Positions 7,113 through 14,973 of a DNA stretch of 64,000 nt are shown in pieces. The stretch lies in the NCBI RefSeq assembly GCF_001542905.1, contig NZ_LOAJ01000001.1, positions 1,240,001 through 1,304,000 on the forward strand, read 5' to 3'. Within the stretch, counting starts at the first letter, position 1; each line of letters starts with the position of its first letter. The notes beneath the pieces were generated by a model. It saw nothing but the letters and a program-made list of their open reading frames with translations, did no database searches and had not been told where the DNA came from. A program made the translations under genes and the position numbers. The stretch comes from Halorubrum aethiopicum (GTDB taxonomy: Archaea > Halobacteriota > Halobacteria > Halobacteriales > Haloferacaceae).

Positions 7113-8870
7113 ATGCGAAACGCCAAGATCGTCTGTACGCTGGGTCCGGCGTCGGACGACCGGGACACGATCCGCGGCCTCGCGGCCGCGGGAATGTCGG
7201 TCGCTCGACTCAACGCCAGCCACGGGACGACGGGCCACCGCGAGGACGTCATCGAGCGCGTCCGCGCCGTCGACGACGCGATCGACGACCCGCTCGCGGT
7301 GATGGTCGACCTGAAGGGTCCCGAGGTCCGAACCGCGGAGATCGACGAGCCGATCGCGCTCACGACCGACGCCGAGGTGACGTTCCACGAGGGCGAGGAC
7401 GCGACCCCCGAGCGGGTCGGACTCACCCACTCGATCGCGGCGGCGGCCCCCGGCGACACGATCCTCCTGGACGACGGCCGGATCGAGTGTCGCGTCGAGC
7501 GGGTCGAGGGGGAGTCGGTCGTGGCGCGGGTGGTCTCCGGCGGCGAGCTCGGCTCCCGGAAGGGGGTCAACCTCCCGGGCGTCGCCATCGACGTCGACCT
7601 CATCACGCCGAAGGACGAGGACGAACTCCGCCTCGCGGCGCGCGCCGACGCCGACTTCGTCGCCGCCTCGTTCGTCCGCGACGCCGACGACGTGTACCGG
7701 ATCGCCGACCGCCTGGAGGCGCACGGCGGCGACGACATCCCCGTGATCGCGAAGATCGAACGCGCGGGGGCCGTCGATAACCTCGGCGGGATCGTCGACG
7801 CCGCGGACGGCGTGATGGTCGCCCGCGGCGACCTCGGCGTCGAGTGTCCCCTCGAGGACGTGCCCATGATCCAGAAGCGGATCATCCGCACCTGCGTCGA
7901 CGAGGGCGTGCCCGTGATCACGGCGACCGAGATGCTCGACTCGATGGTCCGCTCGCGGCGACCCACCCGCGCCGAGGCCTCGGACGTCGCCAACGCGGTC
8001 CTCGACGGCACCGACGCGGTGATGCTCTCCGGCGAGACCGCGATCGGCGACCACCCGGTCCGGGTCGTCGAGACGATGGACCGGATCGTCCGGGAGGTCG
8101 AGACCAGCGAGGAGTACGCCGAGACCCGCGAACAGCGGGTGCCGACCGCCGCCGACGACTCCCGGACCGAGGCGCTCGCGCGCTCGGCGCGGTACCTCGC
8201 GCGCGACATCGGCGCGTCGACGGTCGTCGCGGTCTCGGAGTCCGGCTACACCGCCCGCAAGACGGCGATGTTCCGCCCCGGCGTCCCCGTGGTCGCGACC
8301 ACGCCGGACGACCGGGTGCGCCGCCAGCTCGCGCTCTCGTGGGGCGTCCAGCCGGTCACCACCGCGTACGCCGACGACATGGAGGCCGTCCTCGACAACG
8401 CGGTCGACGCCGCGCTCGACACCGGCGCGGCCGCCTCCGGCGACACCCTCGTCGTCCTCTCCGGGATGTTGACCGAGCTCGAGGGGACGAACACCACGAA
8501 CACGCTGAAGGTCCACATCGCGGCCGAGACGGTCGCCACCGGGAAGGCGGTCGTCGCCGGCCGGGTCGCCGCCCCGGTCCACCGGAGTTCGGACGGCGAC
8601 CTCTCCGCGGTCCCCGAGGGATCGATCGTCGCGCTCGCTCCCGACTTCGAGGGCGAGTTCGCCGGCGACCTCGACCGCATCGCCGGCATCGTCGACGCCC
8701 GCCCGGGCATGACCGGCTACCCCGCGGTCGTCGCCCGCGAGCTGGGCGTGCCGATGATATCCGGGGTGACGCTGCCGGACTCGGTGGCCGACGGGACCAC
8801 GCTGACGCTCGACGGCGAGCGCGGCGTCGTGTACGAGGGCGACGTGATCGCGCCCGCGAGACGGCGGTAG
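7113..8870 (+). CDS. pyk: Pyruvate kinase with C-terminal PEP-utilising-like domain
   Basis: Final enzyme of glycolysis, converting PEP and ADP to pyruvate and ATP in the cytoplasm. The 585-residue product starts MRNAKIVCTLGPAS, has MVDLKGPEVRT, the active-site block KIERAGAVDN with MVARGDLGVE, and METMDRIV-type helices. This covers the TIM barrel, B domain and C domain to about residue 460. The last 110 residues form a mobile PEP-utiliser-like domain seen in some long pyruvate kinases. In it the usual catalytic TSHAA sequence is replaced by TGYPA, so phosphotransfer by this domain is unlikely. The ATG at 7113 has a T-rich box about 28 bases upstream. Confidence 0.95.
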   Translation: MRNAKIVCTLGPASDDRDTIRGLAAAGMSVARLNASHGTTGHREDVIERVRAVDDAIDDPLAVMVDLKGPEVRTAEIDEPIALTTDAEVTFHEGEDATPERVGLTHSIAAAAPGDTILLDDGRIECRVERVEGESVVARVVSGGELGSRKGVNLPGVAIDVDLITPKDEDELRLAARADADFVAASFVRDADDVYRIADRLEAHGGDDIPVIAKIERAGAVDNLGGIVDAADGVMVARGDLGVECPLEDVPMIQKRIIRTCVDEGVPVITATEMLDSMVRSRRPTRAEASDVANAVLDGTDAVMLSGETAIGDHPVRVVETMDRIVREVETSEEYAETREQRVPTAADDSRTEALARSARYLARDIGASTVVAVSESGYTARKTAMFRPGVPVVATTPDDRVRRQLALSWGVQPVTTAYADDMEAVLDNAVDAALDTGAAASGDTLVVLSGMLTELEGTNTTNTLKVHIAAETVATGKAVVAGRVAAPVHRSSDGDLSAVPEGSIVALAPDFEGEFAGDLDRIAGIVDARPGMTGYPAVVARELGVPMISGVTLPDSVADGTTLTLDGERGVVYEGDVIAPARRR

Positions 8871-8937
8871 GGACCCCGACTCGTCCTCAGCGGACCGCGC
8901 CCGCCAGCCATTTATCCGACACGCGTCTACGGCGAGT

Positions 8938-9168
8938 ATGAGCGGCGACGACACCCGAAGCCGGGCGAACGAGGTCCGGACGGACGACGAGGACGAGGGC
9001 CGCGAGTGGCGATTCAGCGTCGACGACGTGGGACCGGACGGCGTGACGGAGGACACGTCGACGCCCGAGAACGAGCCGATCGAACCCGGCTCCATCGACG
9101 CCGAACACGCCGTCTTCGTCGTCCTCGGCGTCGCGCTCGTCGTCGGCGTGTTCGTCTTCGGGTTCTGA
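8938..9168 (+). CDS. Small acidic single-pass membrane protein
   Basis: This 76-residue protein has a very acidic soluble N-terminus (about 1-52, including EWRFSVDDVG) and one C-terminal transmembrane helix (AVFVVLGVALVVGVFVFGF). It is the kind of short conserved protein found across haloarchaea, similar to DUF7312-type families; no function is known to me. The ATG at 8938 follows a TTTAT-like box at about 8911. Repeat copy C begins directly after it. Confidence 0.6.
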   Translation: MSGDDTRSRANEVRTDDEDEGREWRFSVDDVGPDGVTEDTSTPENEPIEPGSIDAEHAVFVVLGVALVVGVFVFGF

Positions 9169-9190
9169 CCGTCGGTAGAGAGGGATACGG

Positions 9191-9390
9191 GACCGCGGAA
9201 GACTTCTCCAGAGCCCCAGCCAACCGCGCGGCCGCCCCGCACCTCACGCCTCCCCGGCCTCGTCGCCGGACTACGTCCGGCTGCAAGCGAGAGCTTCGCT
9301 CTCGCCCTGTCGGCCGTCCTCCGCGTCGCTCCGGCCGCCCGACTCCCTCGCGGTCGGGTTCGCGCCCGCCGGGTGCTCACCGGCGCGCCG
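9191..9390 (+). repeat. Dispersed structured repeat, copy C (internal deletion; fills the 9169-9500 gap)
   Basis: This copy keeps the head (GACTTCTCCAGAGCCCCAG) and the CCGCACCTCACGCCTCCCC block but has lost everything between them, including the long stem. It then carries hairpin 9265-9281 (GCCGGAC, loop TAC, GTCCGGC) and hairpin 9287-9305 (GCGAGAGC, loop TTC, GCTCTCGC). The terminal hairpin is 9362-9376 (GCGCCC, loop GCC, GGGTGC with one G-T wobble), followed by TCACCGGCGCGCC. The remaining part of the gap holds the nfeD promoter (CTTATCC near 9471-9477). Confidence 0.75.
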
Positions 9391-9500
9391 CCGCGAATCG
9401 GTGACTCCCTCCCGCTACTGAACGGTTTCGCGCCGGCGTGAGGCTCACTCCCGTGTCCGTCGTACCACCACTTATCCGCCTCCCAGCCGTACGGCGGGAC

Positions 9501-10151
9501 ATGGACGTGCTCCTACAGGCGGACCTGGTCGGTCCGGACACGCTTCCCCTGTTGCTGTTGACGGCGGGGCTCCTGTTGGCGATGGCGGAGGCGCTCGCGC
9601 CGGGCGCGAACTTCATCGTCGTCGGCATCGCGCTCATCGGCGCGGGGCTCGGCGGGCTGTTGCTCTCGACGGTCGGCGTCGCCTTCGGCGGCCTGGTGTT
9701 CGCGATGGCGGTCCTCACCGTCGTGGTCGGCGCGGCCGCGTTCTACGGCTACCACGAGTTCGACCTCTACGGCGGCAAGGGACAGGCCCAGACCAGCGAC
9801 AGCGACAGCCTCAAGGGGAAAGTCGGGACCGTCTCCGAGACCGTGACCCCGCGGGGCGGCCAGGTGAAACTCGAGGGCGGCGGCTTCAACCCGCACTACT
9901 CGGCGCGCTCCATCGAGGGAACCATCGAGGAGGGCGAGGAGGTGATGGTCGTCGACCCCGGCGGCGGCAACGTCGTCACCGTCGAGTCGCTGACGTACGT
10001 CGAGGACGACATCGACCGCGAACTCGCCGCCGACCGGGCGCGAAAGGAGGCCGAGGCGAACGCCGACGGCGGCGACGCCGACGCCGGGGACGCCGACTCG
10101 GACGTCACGGAGACCGCGACCGCCGAGGTCGACACGGAGCGCGAACGGTAG
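9501..10151 (+). CDS. NfeD-like membrane protein
   Basis: This 216-residue protein has three or four N-terminal hydrophobic segments (roughly residues 10-85: LPLLLLTAGLLLAMAEALAPGANFI and following). A small soluble beta-barrel of the NfeD/OB type follows (about 105-170: LKGKVGTVSETVTPRGGQVKLEG). An acidic disordered tail closes the protein. NfeD proteins usually partner stomatin-like membrane proteins or proteases; no partner gene is adjacent here. The ATG at 9501 is preferred over the GTG at 9438 because a TATA-like box lies about 27 bases before it and the added residues are not membrane-like. Confidence 0.82.
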   Translation: MDVLLQADLVGPDTLPLLLLTAGLLLAMAEALAPGANFIVVGIALIGAGLGGLLLSTVGVAFGGLVFAMAVLTVVVGAAAFYGYHEFDLYGGKGQAQTSDSDSLKGKVGTVSETVTPRGGQVKLEGGGFNPHYSARSIEGTIEEGEEVMVVDPGGGNVVTVESLTYVEDDIDRELAADRARKEAEANADGGDADAGDADSDVTETATAEVDTERER

Positions 10152-10259
10152 GCCTCCGCCGCACGGAGGAACGGGCGGTCGGGAGTGTCTCCGACGAGGG
10201 CATGACGCTCGTCTGACTGACATTTATGCGTGTCGGTTCGGTATATGGTATCTCGACAC

Positions 10260-10721
10260 ATGATTCCCGGTCCCTCCGTCGAGAGCGTCCGCGGTCGAAT
10301 CGAGTCGAACGGTAGCGAGCGGTACGCGCCGGCGAACCCCGATCGCCCGGTCTCGGCGGCTCGAAGCGATCGGTCCGACCGGGACCCCGCCCGAGACGCA
10401 CGGAGCGATCCGTCGAGCCACGGGGAGGGCCTTCCGGAGCGGGGGCCCGATCGCTCCCCGGACGAGGATCGTCCCCCGAACGAGGATCGCCCTCCGAACG
10501 AGGACCGCCTCCCGGACGAGACGGAGGGTCCCCTCGACGAGATCGAACGCCTGGAAGCAGAGATCGAACGCAAGGACCGGCACCTCCGGTACGTCATCGA
10601 CCGGTACGAACGGCTCCTCGCGGAGAAGAACCGACAGCTCGACGAGGAGCGCTCGGAGCCGGCGGACGGCGTCTGGTCGGCGGTTCGATCGGCGGTCTCG
10701 CGTCTCCTTCCGGGCGAATAA
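10260..10721 (+). CDS. Hypothetical coiled-coil protein with short tandem repeats
   Basis: I do not recognise this 153-residue protein. The first 90 residues are disordered and rich in Arg, Asp, Ser and Pro, with a hexapeptide repeat PPNEDR encoded by 18-bp DNA units at 10459-10512. A strongly charged coiled coil follows (about 92-132: LDEIERLEAEIERKDRHLRY and on). The short C-terminal helix (VWSAVRSAVSRLL) may be amphipathic. In-frame starts exist at 10230, 10245 and 10260. TTTATG at 10222-10227 favours a start at 10245 or 10260. No operon partner is evident. Confidence 0.55.
   Translation: MIPGPSVESVRGRIESNGSERYAPANPDRPVSAARSDRSDRDPARDARSDPSSHGEGLPERGPDRSPDEDRPPNEDRPPNEDRLPDETEGPLDEIERLEAEIERKDRHLRYVIDRYERLLAEKNRQLDEERSEPADGVWSAVRSAVSRLLPGE
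10459..10512 (+). repeat. Three 18-bp in-frame tandem units
   Basis: Units at 10459-10476, 10477-10494 and 10495-10512 share the core GAACGAGGATCGCC with few changes. They encode the PPNEDR-type hexapeptide in the disordered part of the coiled-coil protein. Unit number is likely to vary between strains. Confidence 0.75.
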
Positions 10722-10766
10722 TCGTCCGATCTCTCCGGCGTCCTCTGAGTCGCTCCCTTCCCTCGC

Positions 10767-12740
10767 TCACTCGTCGCCGCTTCGGCCCCGTTCGGCGAGC
10801 CGTCGCGCCGCCTCGCTCAGGTTCGACTCCGCCGGCCGATCCGTGCTCCCCTCGGCGTCCGAGGCGGCTTCCCCGATCCCGGCGAGCGAGCCGTCTTCGC
10901 CGTCGATCCGCGCGGTCTCGTCCCCTCGGTCGGTCCCCGCGGATCGGTCGCCGTCTCCGGTCGACCCGTCGTCCCGCTCGCCGAGGTCCTCCGGCGTGGC
11001 GTCCGGCGGGTACGACCGCTCGCCGGGAGGGACGAACGCGGTCTCCACCTCGCGGACCGTCTCGCGGACGGCCGGCTCGTCCAGCCGGTCGGCGTACGCC
11101 TCGCGGATCAGGTCGGGCACGGCGTACGCGTAGTGACCCCGCCCGGCGTGGCGGATGAGCCCGGCCTTCCGGATCGGGCGGTGCCGGCTGTAGGCGTGGC
11201 CCGCGTCGCCGTCGCCGCCGGCGTCGATGTGGGCGGCCACCGGGTCGGAGACGCCCTCGCGGCGGTAGTGTCGCAGCATCCCGCGCGACAGCTCCGGGAG
11301 CGACTCGATCCGCCCGCGGAGCTCGTCGATGACTGCCTCGCGGGTGCCGAGCTCGATCGCGTCGTCGAACCGGAGCGCGCCCTCCGCGACGTCCGAGCGC
11401 GTCACGGGGTCCACGTCGGCCGCCGGCGCGCCGTCGTCTCCGGCCTCGGCGTGCTCCTCCCGGCTCTCGGCCGCCCGGTCCGTTCCGTCCCCGCCGCCGT
11501 CGACCTCCGCGGACGGCGTCTCCTCGCCCGCCGTCCCCGTGGCCTCCTCTCCCGTCTCCACGGCCGCGGATTCGGTCGTCTCGGTCGTCTCCCCTCCGAT
11601 CGGTTCCTCGTCGTACTCGCCGAGCCCGGACTGGTCCAGGCGCTTCTCCGCGGCGGCCGACCGACCGGACCCTCCGCGGTAGGGGGCCTCCGCCTTGCCC
11701 AGAAGCGCCTGGGCGAACTGGTCGGCCATGCTGCTCAGGTCGCGGGCCTCCTCGAGTTCGCGCTCGAGTTCCCGGATCCGCTGGTCCTTCTTCTCCAGCT
11801 CCTGGCGGAGGTCGGCGAGCTCGGACTCGCGGCGCGCCTTCTCGTCGGAGATGGACTGGAGCTCCCCGACGAGGTCGCTCGAGACCGACTTGAGCTCCGG
11901 CCGCTCGAAGTCGTCGAGGCCGGGGGTCGCGCCCGCGTCGAACGTCTCCTTGCGGTGGAACTGGATCCGGCGGATCGACTCGTCCCAGTCGGTCATCAGG
12001 AACGCCTCGCCGTCGCCGAGGTCCTCCACGGCGCTCGCGTACTTCGAGCCCAGAATCCGCCCCACCACCTTCGTGTCGTTGTCCCAGGTGAGCCGGTGCC
12101 AGCAGAGCCAGTCGCACTGGGTGATGAAGTCCTTCTTCACGTCGGCGGGCCGCTGGCTGATCCCGACGATCCCGAGGCCGTGTTTCCGCCCGCGCTTGCC
12201 CACCTTGATCAGCATCTTGCCCGTCTCGTCCATCCCGCCGCCCTCCGGGATGTACTCGTGACACTCCTCGACGACGAGCAGAAACGGTTTCTTGAGGCGC
12301 TTCTCCTTGGCGAACAGCTGTTTGACCACTTCGAGAAGGAGCTCGTTGGCGGTGTCCTCCTCGAGGTACCCCGAGACGTCGAGGATGATCGGGACGTTCT
12401 GTTCCAACGCGAGGTTCGCGAGCTTCTCGGCGTGTTCCGGGGAGACGACGATGTCGCACTCGTCGTCCGCGCCGGCGTGGAGGATCTCGTACTCCTCCTT
12501 CAGGCCGTAGTACTCGCCGTCGGTGTCGACGATCATGACGGGAAAGCCGTTGTCGAGGAGGTTCTCGATGACGACGCTCGCGGTGTTGCTCTTGCCGGAG
12601 CCGCTCTTGCCGGTGATGAACGACCGGCCGGTGAGCACGTCGACGACCGGAAGCTCGACCGGCGACCCCGGATCCGCCGTCGCGTCGCCGCCGATCCCCT
12701 CGCTGACGTCCGCGACGTGGATCGTCTCCTGCTCGGTCAT
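10767..12740 (-). CDS. HerA-like helicase-domain ATPase
   Basis: This 657-residue ATPase belongs to the HerA/DUF87 superfamily of hexameric DNA translocases. Walker A GKSGSGKS is at residues 44-51. Walker B LLVVEECHEYIPEGGG is near 155. GKRGRKHGLGIVGISQRPAD resembles the HerA sensor/arginine-finger region. A long charged coiled coil follows at about 280-330, then a Thr/Glu/Ala-rich linker. A C-terminal segment has winged-helix character (SRHRPIRKAGLIRHAGRGHYAYAVP, split by no gaps). The ATG at 12740 has TTTATC at 12765-12770 upstream. No nurA nuclease is adjacent, so this is probably a stand-alone HerA paralogue rather than the Mre11/NurA repair operon member. Confidence 0.82.
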   Translation of the reverse strand: MTEQETIHVADVSEGIGGDATADPGSPVELPVVDVLTGRSFITGKSGSGKSNTASVVIENLLDNGFPVMIVDTDGEYYGLKEEYEILHAGADDECDIVVSPEHAEKLANLALEQNVPIILDVSGYLEEDTANELLLEVVKQLFAKEKRLKKPFLLVVEECHEYIPEGGGMDETGKMLIKVGKRGRKHGLGIVGISQRPADVKKDFITQCDWLCWHRLTWDNDTKVVGRILGSKYASAVEDLGDGEAFLMTDWDESIRRIQFHRKETFDAGATPGLDDFERPELKSVSSDLVGELQSISDEKARRESELADLRQELEKKDQRIRELERELEEARDLSSMADQFAQALLGKAEAPYRGGSGRSAAAEKRLDQSGLGEYDEEPIGGETTETTESAAVETGEEATGTAGEETPSAEVDGGGDGTDRAAESREEHAEAGDDGAPAADVDPVTRSDVAEGALRFDDAIELGTREAVIDELRGRIESLPELSRGMLRHYRREGVSDPVAAHIDAGGDGDAGHAYSRHRPIRKAGLIRHAGRGHYAYAVPDLIREAYADRLDEPAVRETVREVETAFVPPGERSYPPDATPEDLGERDDGSTGDGDRSAGTDRGDETARIDGEDGSLAGIGEAASDAEGSTDRPAESNLSEAARRLAERGRSGDE

Positions 12741-12856
12741 ACCCGTGACAGGTAGCGCACCGGTGATAAAGCATCGCCCCGGCGGCGTCGACGAGCGGAT
12801 CCCACGGGGGACCCGAACCCGCAACGACTTACACCCCGCCGATCGATCCCGGATCC

Positions 12857-13465
12857 ATGCCCACGGTCCAGGACCTCATCGACCGGCTCGAGACGGAAGC
12901 GGCGGCGGACGCCGATCCGGATACCACCCCCGACGTGGGGATCATCATGGGGTCGGACTCCGACCTGCCCGTCATGGAGGGGGCGTACGACGCGCTCTCG
13001 GAGCTCGGGTTCGCGGAACAGACCGACTTCCACGACGCGCCCGACGCGCGGTTCACCTTCGAGAGCTACGTCGTCTCCGCACACCGGACGCCAGAACTCA
13101 TGTACGCCTACGGCGAGACCGCCGCGGCCCGCGGGCTCGACGTGATCGTCGCGGGCGCGGGCGGGAAGTCGGCGGACCTCCCGAACATGACCGCCTCGAT
13201 CGCGTACCCCATCCCCGTGATCGGCGTGCCGGTCCAGGAGAAGTCCGTCGACTCCGTGATCGGGATGCCCACCGGCGCGCCCATCGTCGCCGTCGACGCC
13301 GGCAAGTCGTTCAACGCCGCGCTCTCGGCCGCGCAGGTCCTCGCGCGCGAGCACGACGAGATCGAGGAGCGGCTGGTGGCGTACCACGAGGACCTCAAGG
13401 GCGGCGTCGCCGACGTCTCCGCCGACCTCCACGATCTGGGCATCGACGGCTTCCGGGATCGGTAG
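12857..13465 (+). CDS. purE: N5-carboxyaminoimidazole ribonucleotide mutase (PurE)
   Basis: Converts N5-CAIR to CAIR in purine biosynthesis. The 202-residue product contains GSDSDLPVM near residue 32, the SAHRTPE catalytic loop near 75, AGAGGKSADLPNM, and VIGVPVQ with SVIGMPTGAPI, all standard class I PurE motifs. The N-terminus has about 28 extra, acidic residues, common in haloarchaea. A CTTACA box about 27 bases before the ATG fits a leaderless start. purK, the usual partner, is not in the window. Confidence 0.94.
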   Translation: MPTVQDLIDRLETEAAADADPDTTPDVGIIMGSDSDLPVMEGAYDALSELGFAEQTDFHDAPDARFTFESYVVSAHRTPELMYAYGETAAARGLDVIVAGAGGKSADLPNMTASIAYPIPVIGVPVQEKSVDSVIGMPTGAPIVAVDAGKSFNAALSAAQVLAREHDEIEERLVAYHEDLKGGVADVSADLHDLGIDGFRDR

Positions 13466-13468
13466 GGA

Positions 13469-13648
13469 GTTGTCGGCGTGGTGACCTGCTCCAGAGCCCC
13501 AGTCGATCAGCTATAAACGACCGTTGCCAAAGACGCGACCGACACCGCCAAAGCTCCAGCCGGGAGGACTCGCGCGCCTCGCTGTGGCTCCCTCCGCTTC
13601 GCTTCGGTCGACGCGTCCCTCGCGGGCTGGCTCGCAGACGCGTCGACC
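13469..13648 (+). repeat. Dispersed structured repeat, copy D (rearranged; in the 13466-13858 gap)
   Basis: Head GTTGTCGGCGTGGTGACC leads to CCAGAGCCCCAG. A second head-like segment then ends in GCCAAAGCTCCAG near 13560, so the 5' end appears twice. The 3' stem arm and TTTGAGTCCCACCC block are missing. The CCCTCGCGGGCT core lies inside a perfect inverted repeat, GGTCGACGCGTC at 13606-13617 and its complement at 13637-13648. Downstream come a strong TTTATATA box (13663-13670) and the nuo promoter (CTTATG near 13813-13818). Confidence 0.7.
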
Positions 13649-13662
13649 GCGCCGCGCGCCAG

Positions 13663-13670
13663 TTTATATA
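13663..13670. promoter_or_regulatory. Isolated consensus TATA box
   Basis: TTTATATA is the best archaeal TATA match in this part of the window. It lies about 190 bases before nuoA, too far for a leaderless start there. Read rightward it would give a long nuo leader; read leftward it would transcribe through repeat copy D toward the purE 3' end. Nothing in the sequence decides which. Confidence 0.5.
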
Positions 13671-13858
13671 CTACCGCCGTCGCCGTCGCCGGCAGCGCTT
13701 GCCTCTCGCTGCGATCCGCTCGTCGGATCGACGGCTGTCCGTCGGTTCGCTGCCGCTCGGACCGGAAACGGGCGATACCGGCCCGCTCGCGCGCGGGCAC
13801 ACAAGTCTCAACGCTTATGAGGGGGCGGTCCAAATCCTCGCACGTTACGGAGACCTAT

Positions 13859-14278
13859 ATGAGCGATTGGATAGCGATCGGCGCCTTGGCGGCCGTCGGC
13901 CTGCTCATCCCGGTAGGGATGATGACCGTGTCGGCGTTGCTCCGTCCGAGCGTGCCTGAGACCGGCAAAAGTACCACCTACGAGTCCGGCGAGACCCCGA
14001 CGGGCGGGACGCGGATCCGGTTCAACATCCAGTATTACATGGTCGCGTTGCTGTTCGTCGTCTTCGACATCGAGACCGTGATGCTGTTCCCGTGGGCCGT
14101 CATCTACCGCCCCGCGATCGAGGCGGGCGTCCCCATGGCGGACCTGCTGTGGCCGATGTTGACCTTCGTCGGGATCCTCGCGATCGGGCTCGGCTGGGCG
14201 TGGCGGACCGGCGCGGTCGAGTGGGCCCGCAGCTCCCGTGCGGCCAGCAGAAAGACGGAGCGTGACATCAACACATGA
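13859..14278 (+). CDS. nuoA: NADH dehydrogenase-like complex subunit A
   Basis: First gene of the nuo cluster. This 139-residue membrane subunit of the complex I-like respiratory enzyme has three hydrophobic helices (about residues 4-25, 61-82 and 97-120). The family signature YESGETPTGGTRIRFNIQYY is followed by VVFDIETVMLFPW. NuoA forms part of the junction between the quinone-reducing arm and the membrane arm. The ATG at 13859 was chosen over 13817 because the upstream residues are basic and not NuoA-like. Its stop overlaps nuoB by four bases (ATGA). Confidence 0.93.
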   Translation: MSDWIAIGALAAVGLLIPVGMMTVSALLRPSVPETGKSTTYESGETPTGGTRIRFNIQYYMVALLFVVFDIETVMLFPWAVIYRPAIEAGVPMADLLWPMLTFVGILAIGLGWAWRTGAVEWARSSRAASRKTERDINT

Positions 14279-14973
14279 GCAGCGATCAACCCTTCATCAC
14301 CGACGAATCGCGCGTGGTAACACAGACCCGCGACAGCCGCATGGAGGGGCAGGGGGACCGCTTCAACTCCCGCCTCCGGGAGGCGTTCGGCTCCTCTCCC
14401 TTCATCCTCACCAAGTTCGACAAGTTCCTGAACTGGTGTCGCGGCTCCTCGATGTTCATGCTACAGTTCGGAATCGCCTGCTGTAGCATCGAGATGATGC
14501 ACACGTACGCGGTGAAACACGACCTCGACCGCTTCGGCAGCGGGGTCCCCCGCGCGTCGCCGCGGCAGGCGGACGTGATGATCGTCCCCGGAACGATCGT
14601 CTCGAAGTTCGCCCCGCGGATGAAACGCGTCTACGACCAGATGCCCGAGCCGAAGTTCGTCGTCGGGATGGGGTCGTGTACCATCTCCGGCGGCCCGTTC
14701 CAGGAGGGGTACAACGTGATCAAGGGCGCGGAGGAGGTCATCCCGATCGACATCCACGTCCCCGGCTGCCCGCCGCGTCCGGAGGCGCTCGTCTACGGGG
14801 TCGTCAAGCTCCAGGAGCGCATCGCGAACGGCGAGGCCGCTCCCGTGACGGTGAAGCCGTACGAGCTCGAGGAGTTCTCCGACCTCGAGAAGGACGAACT
14901 CGTCGAGACGCTCGCAGACCAGATCGACGAGGACGAACTCGTCATGCGGTACAACTTCGCCGATTCACCATGA
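14275..14973 (+). CDS. nuoB: NADH dehydrogenase-like complex subunit B
   Basis: Soluble subunit carrying the terminal iron-sulfur cluster N2, which hands electrons to quinone. The 232-residue protein has the ligand pattern C69-C70 (GIACCSIEMM), C135 (GMGSCTISGG) and C165 (VPGCPPRPEA). Haloarchaeal features are an acidic N-terminus (about 1-40) and an acidic C-terminal tail (EEFSDLEKDELVETLADQ). The gene overlaps nuoA by four bases and the next gene by four bases, so translation is likely coupled. Confidence 0.95.
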   Translation: MSSDQPFITDESRVVTQTRDSRMEGQGDRFNSRLREAFGSSPFILTKFDKFLNWCRGSSMFMLQFGIACCSIEMMHTYAVKHDLDRFGSGVPRASPRQADVMIVPGTIVSKFAPRMKRVYDQMPEPKFVVGMGSCTISGGPFQEGYNVIKGAEEVIPIDIHVPGCPPRPEALVYGVVKLQERIANGEAAPVTVKPYELEEFSDLEKDELVETLADQIDEDELVMRYNFADSP

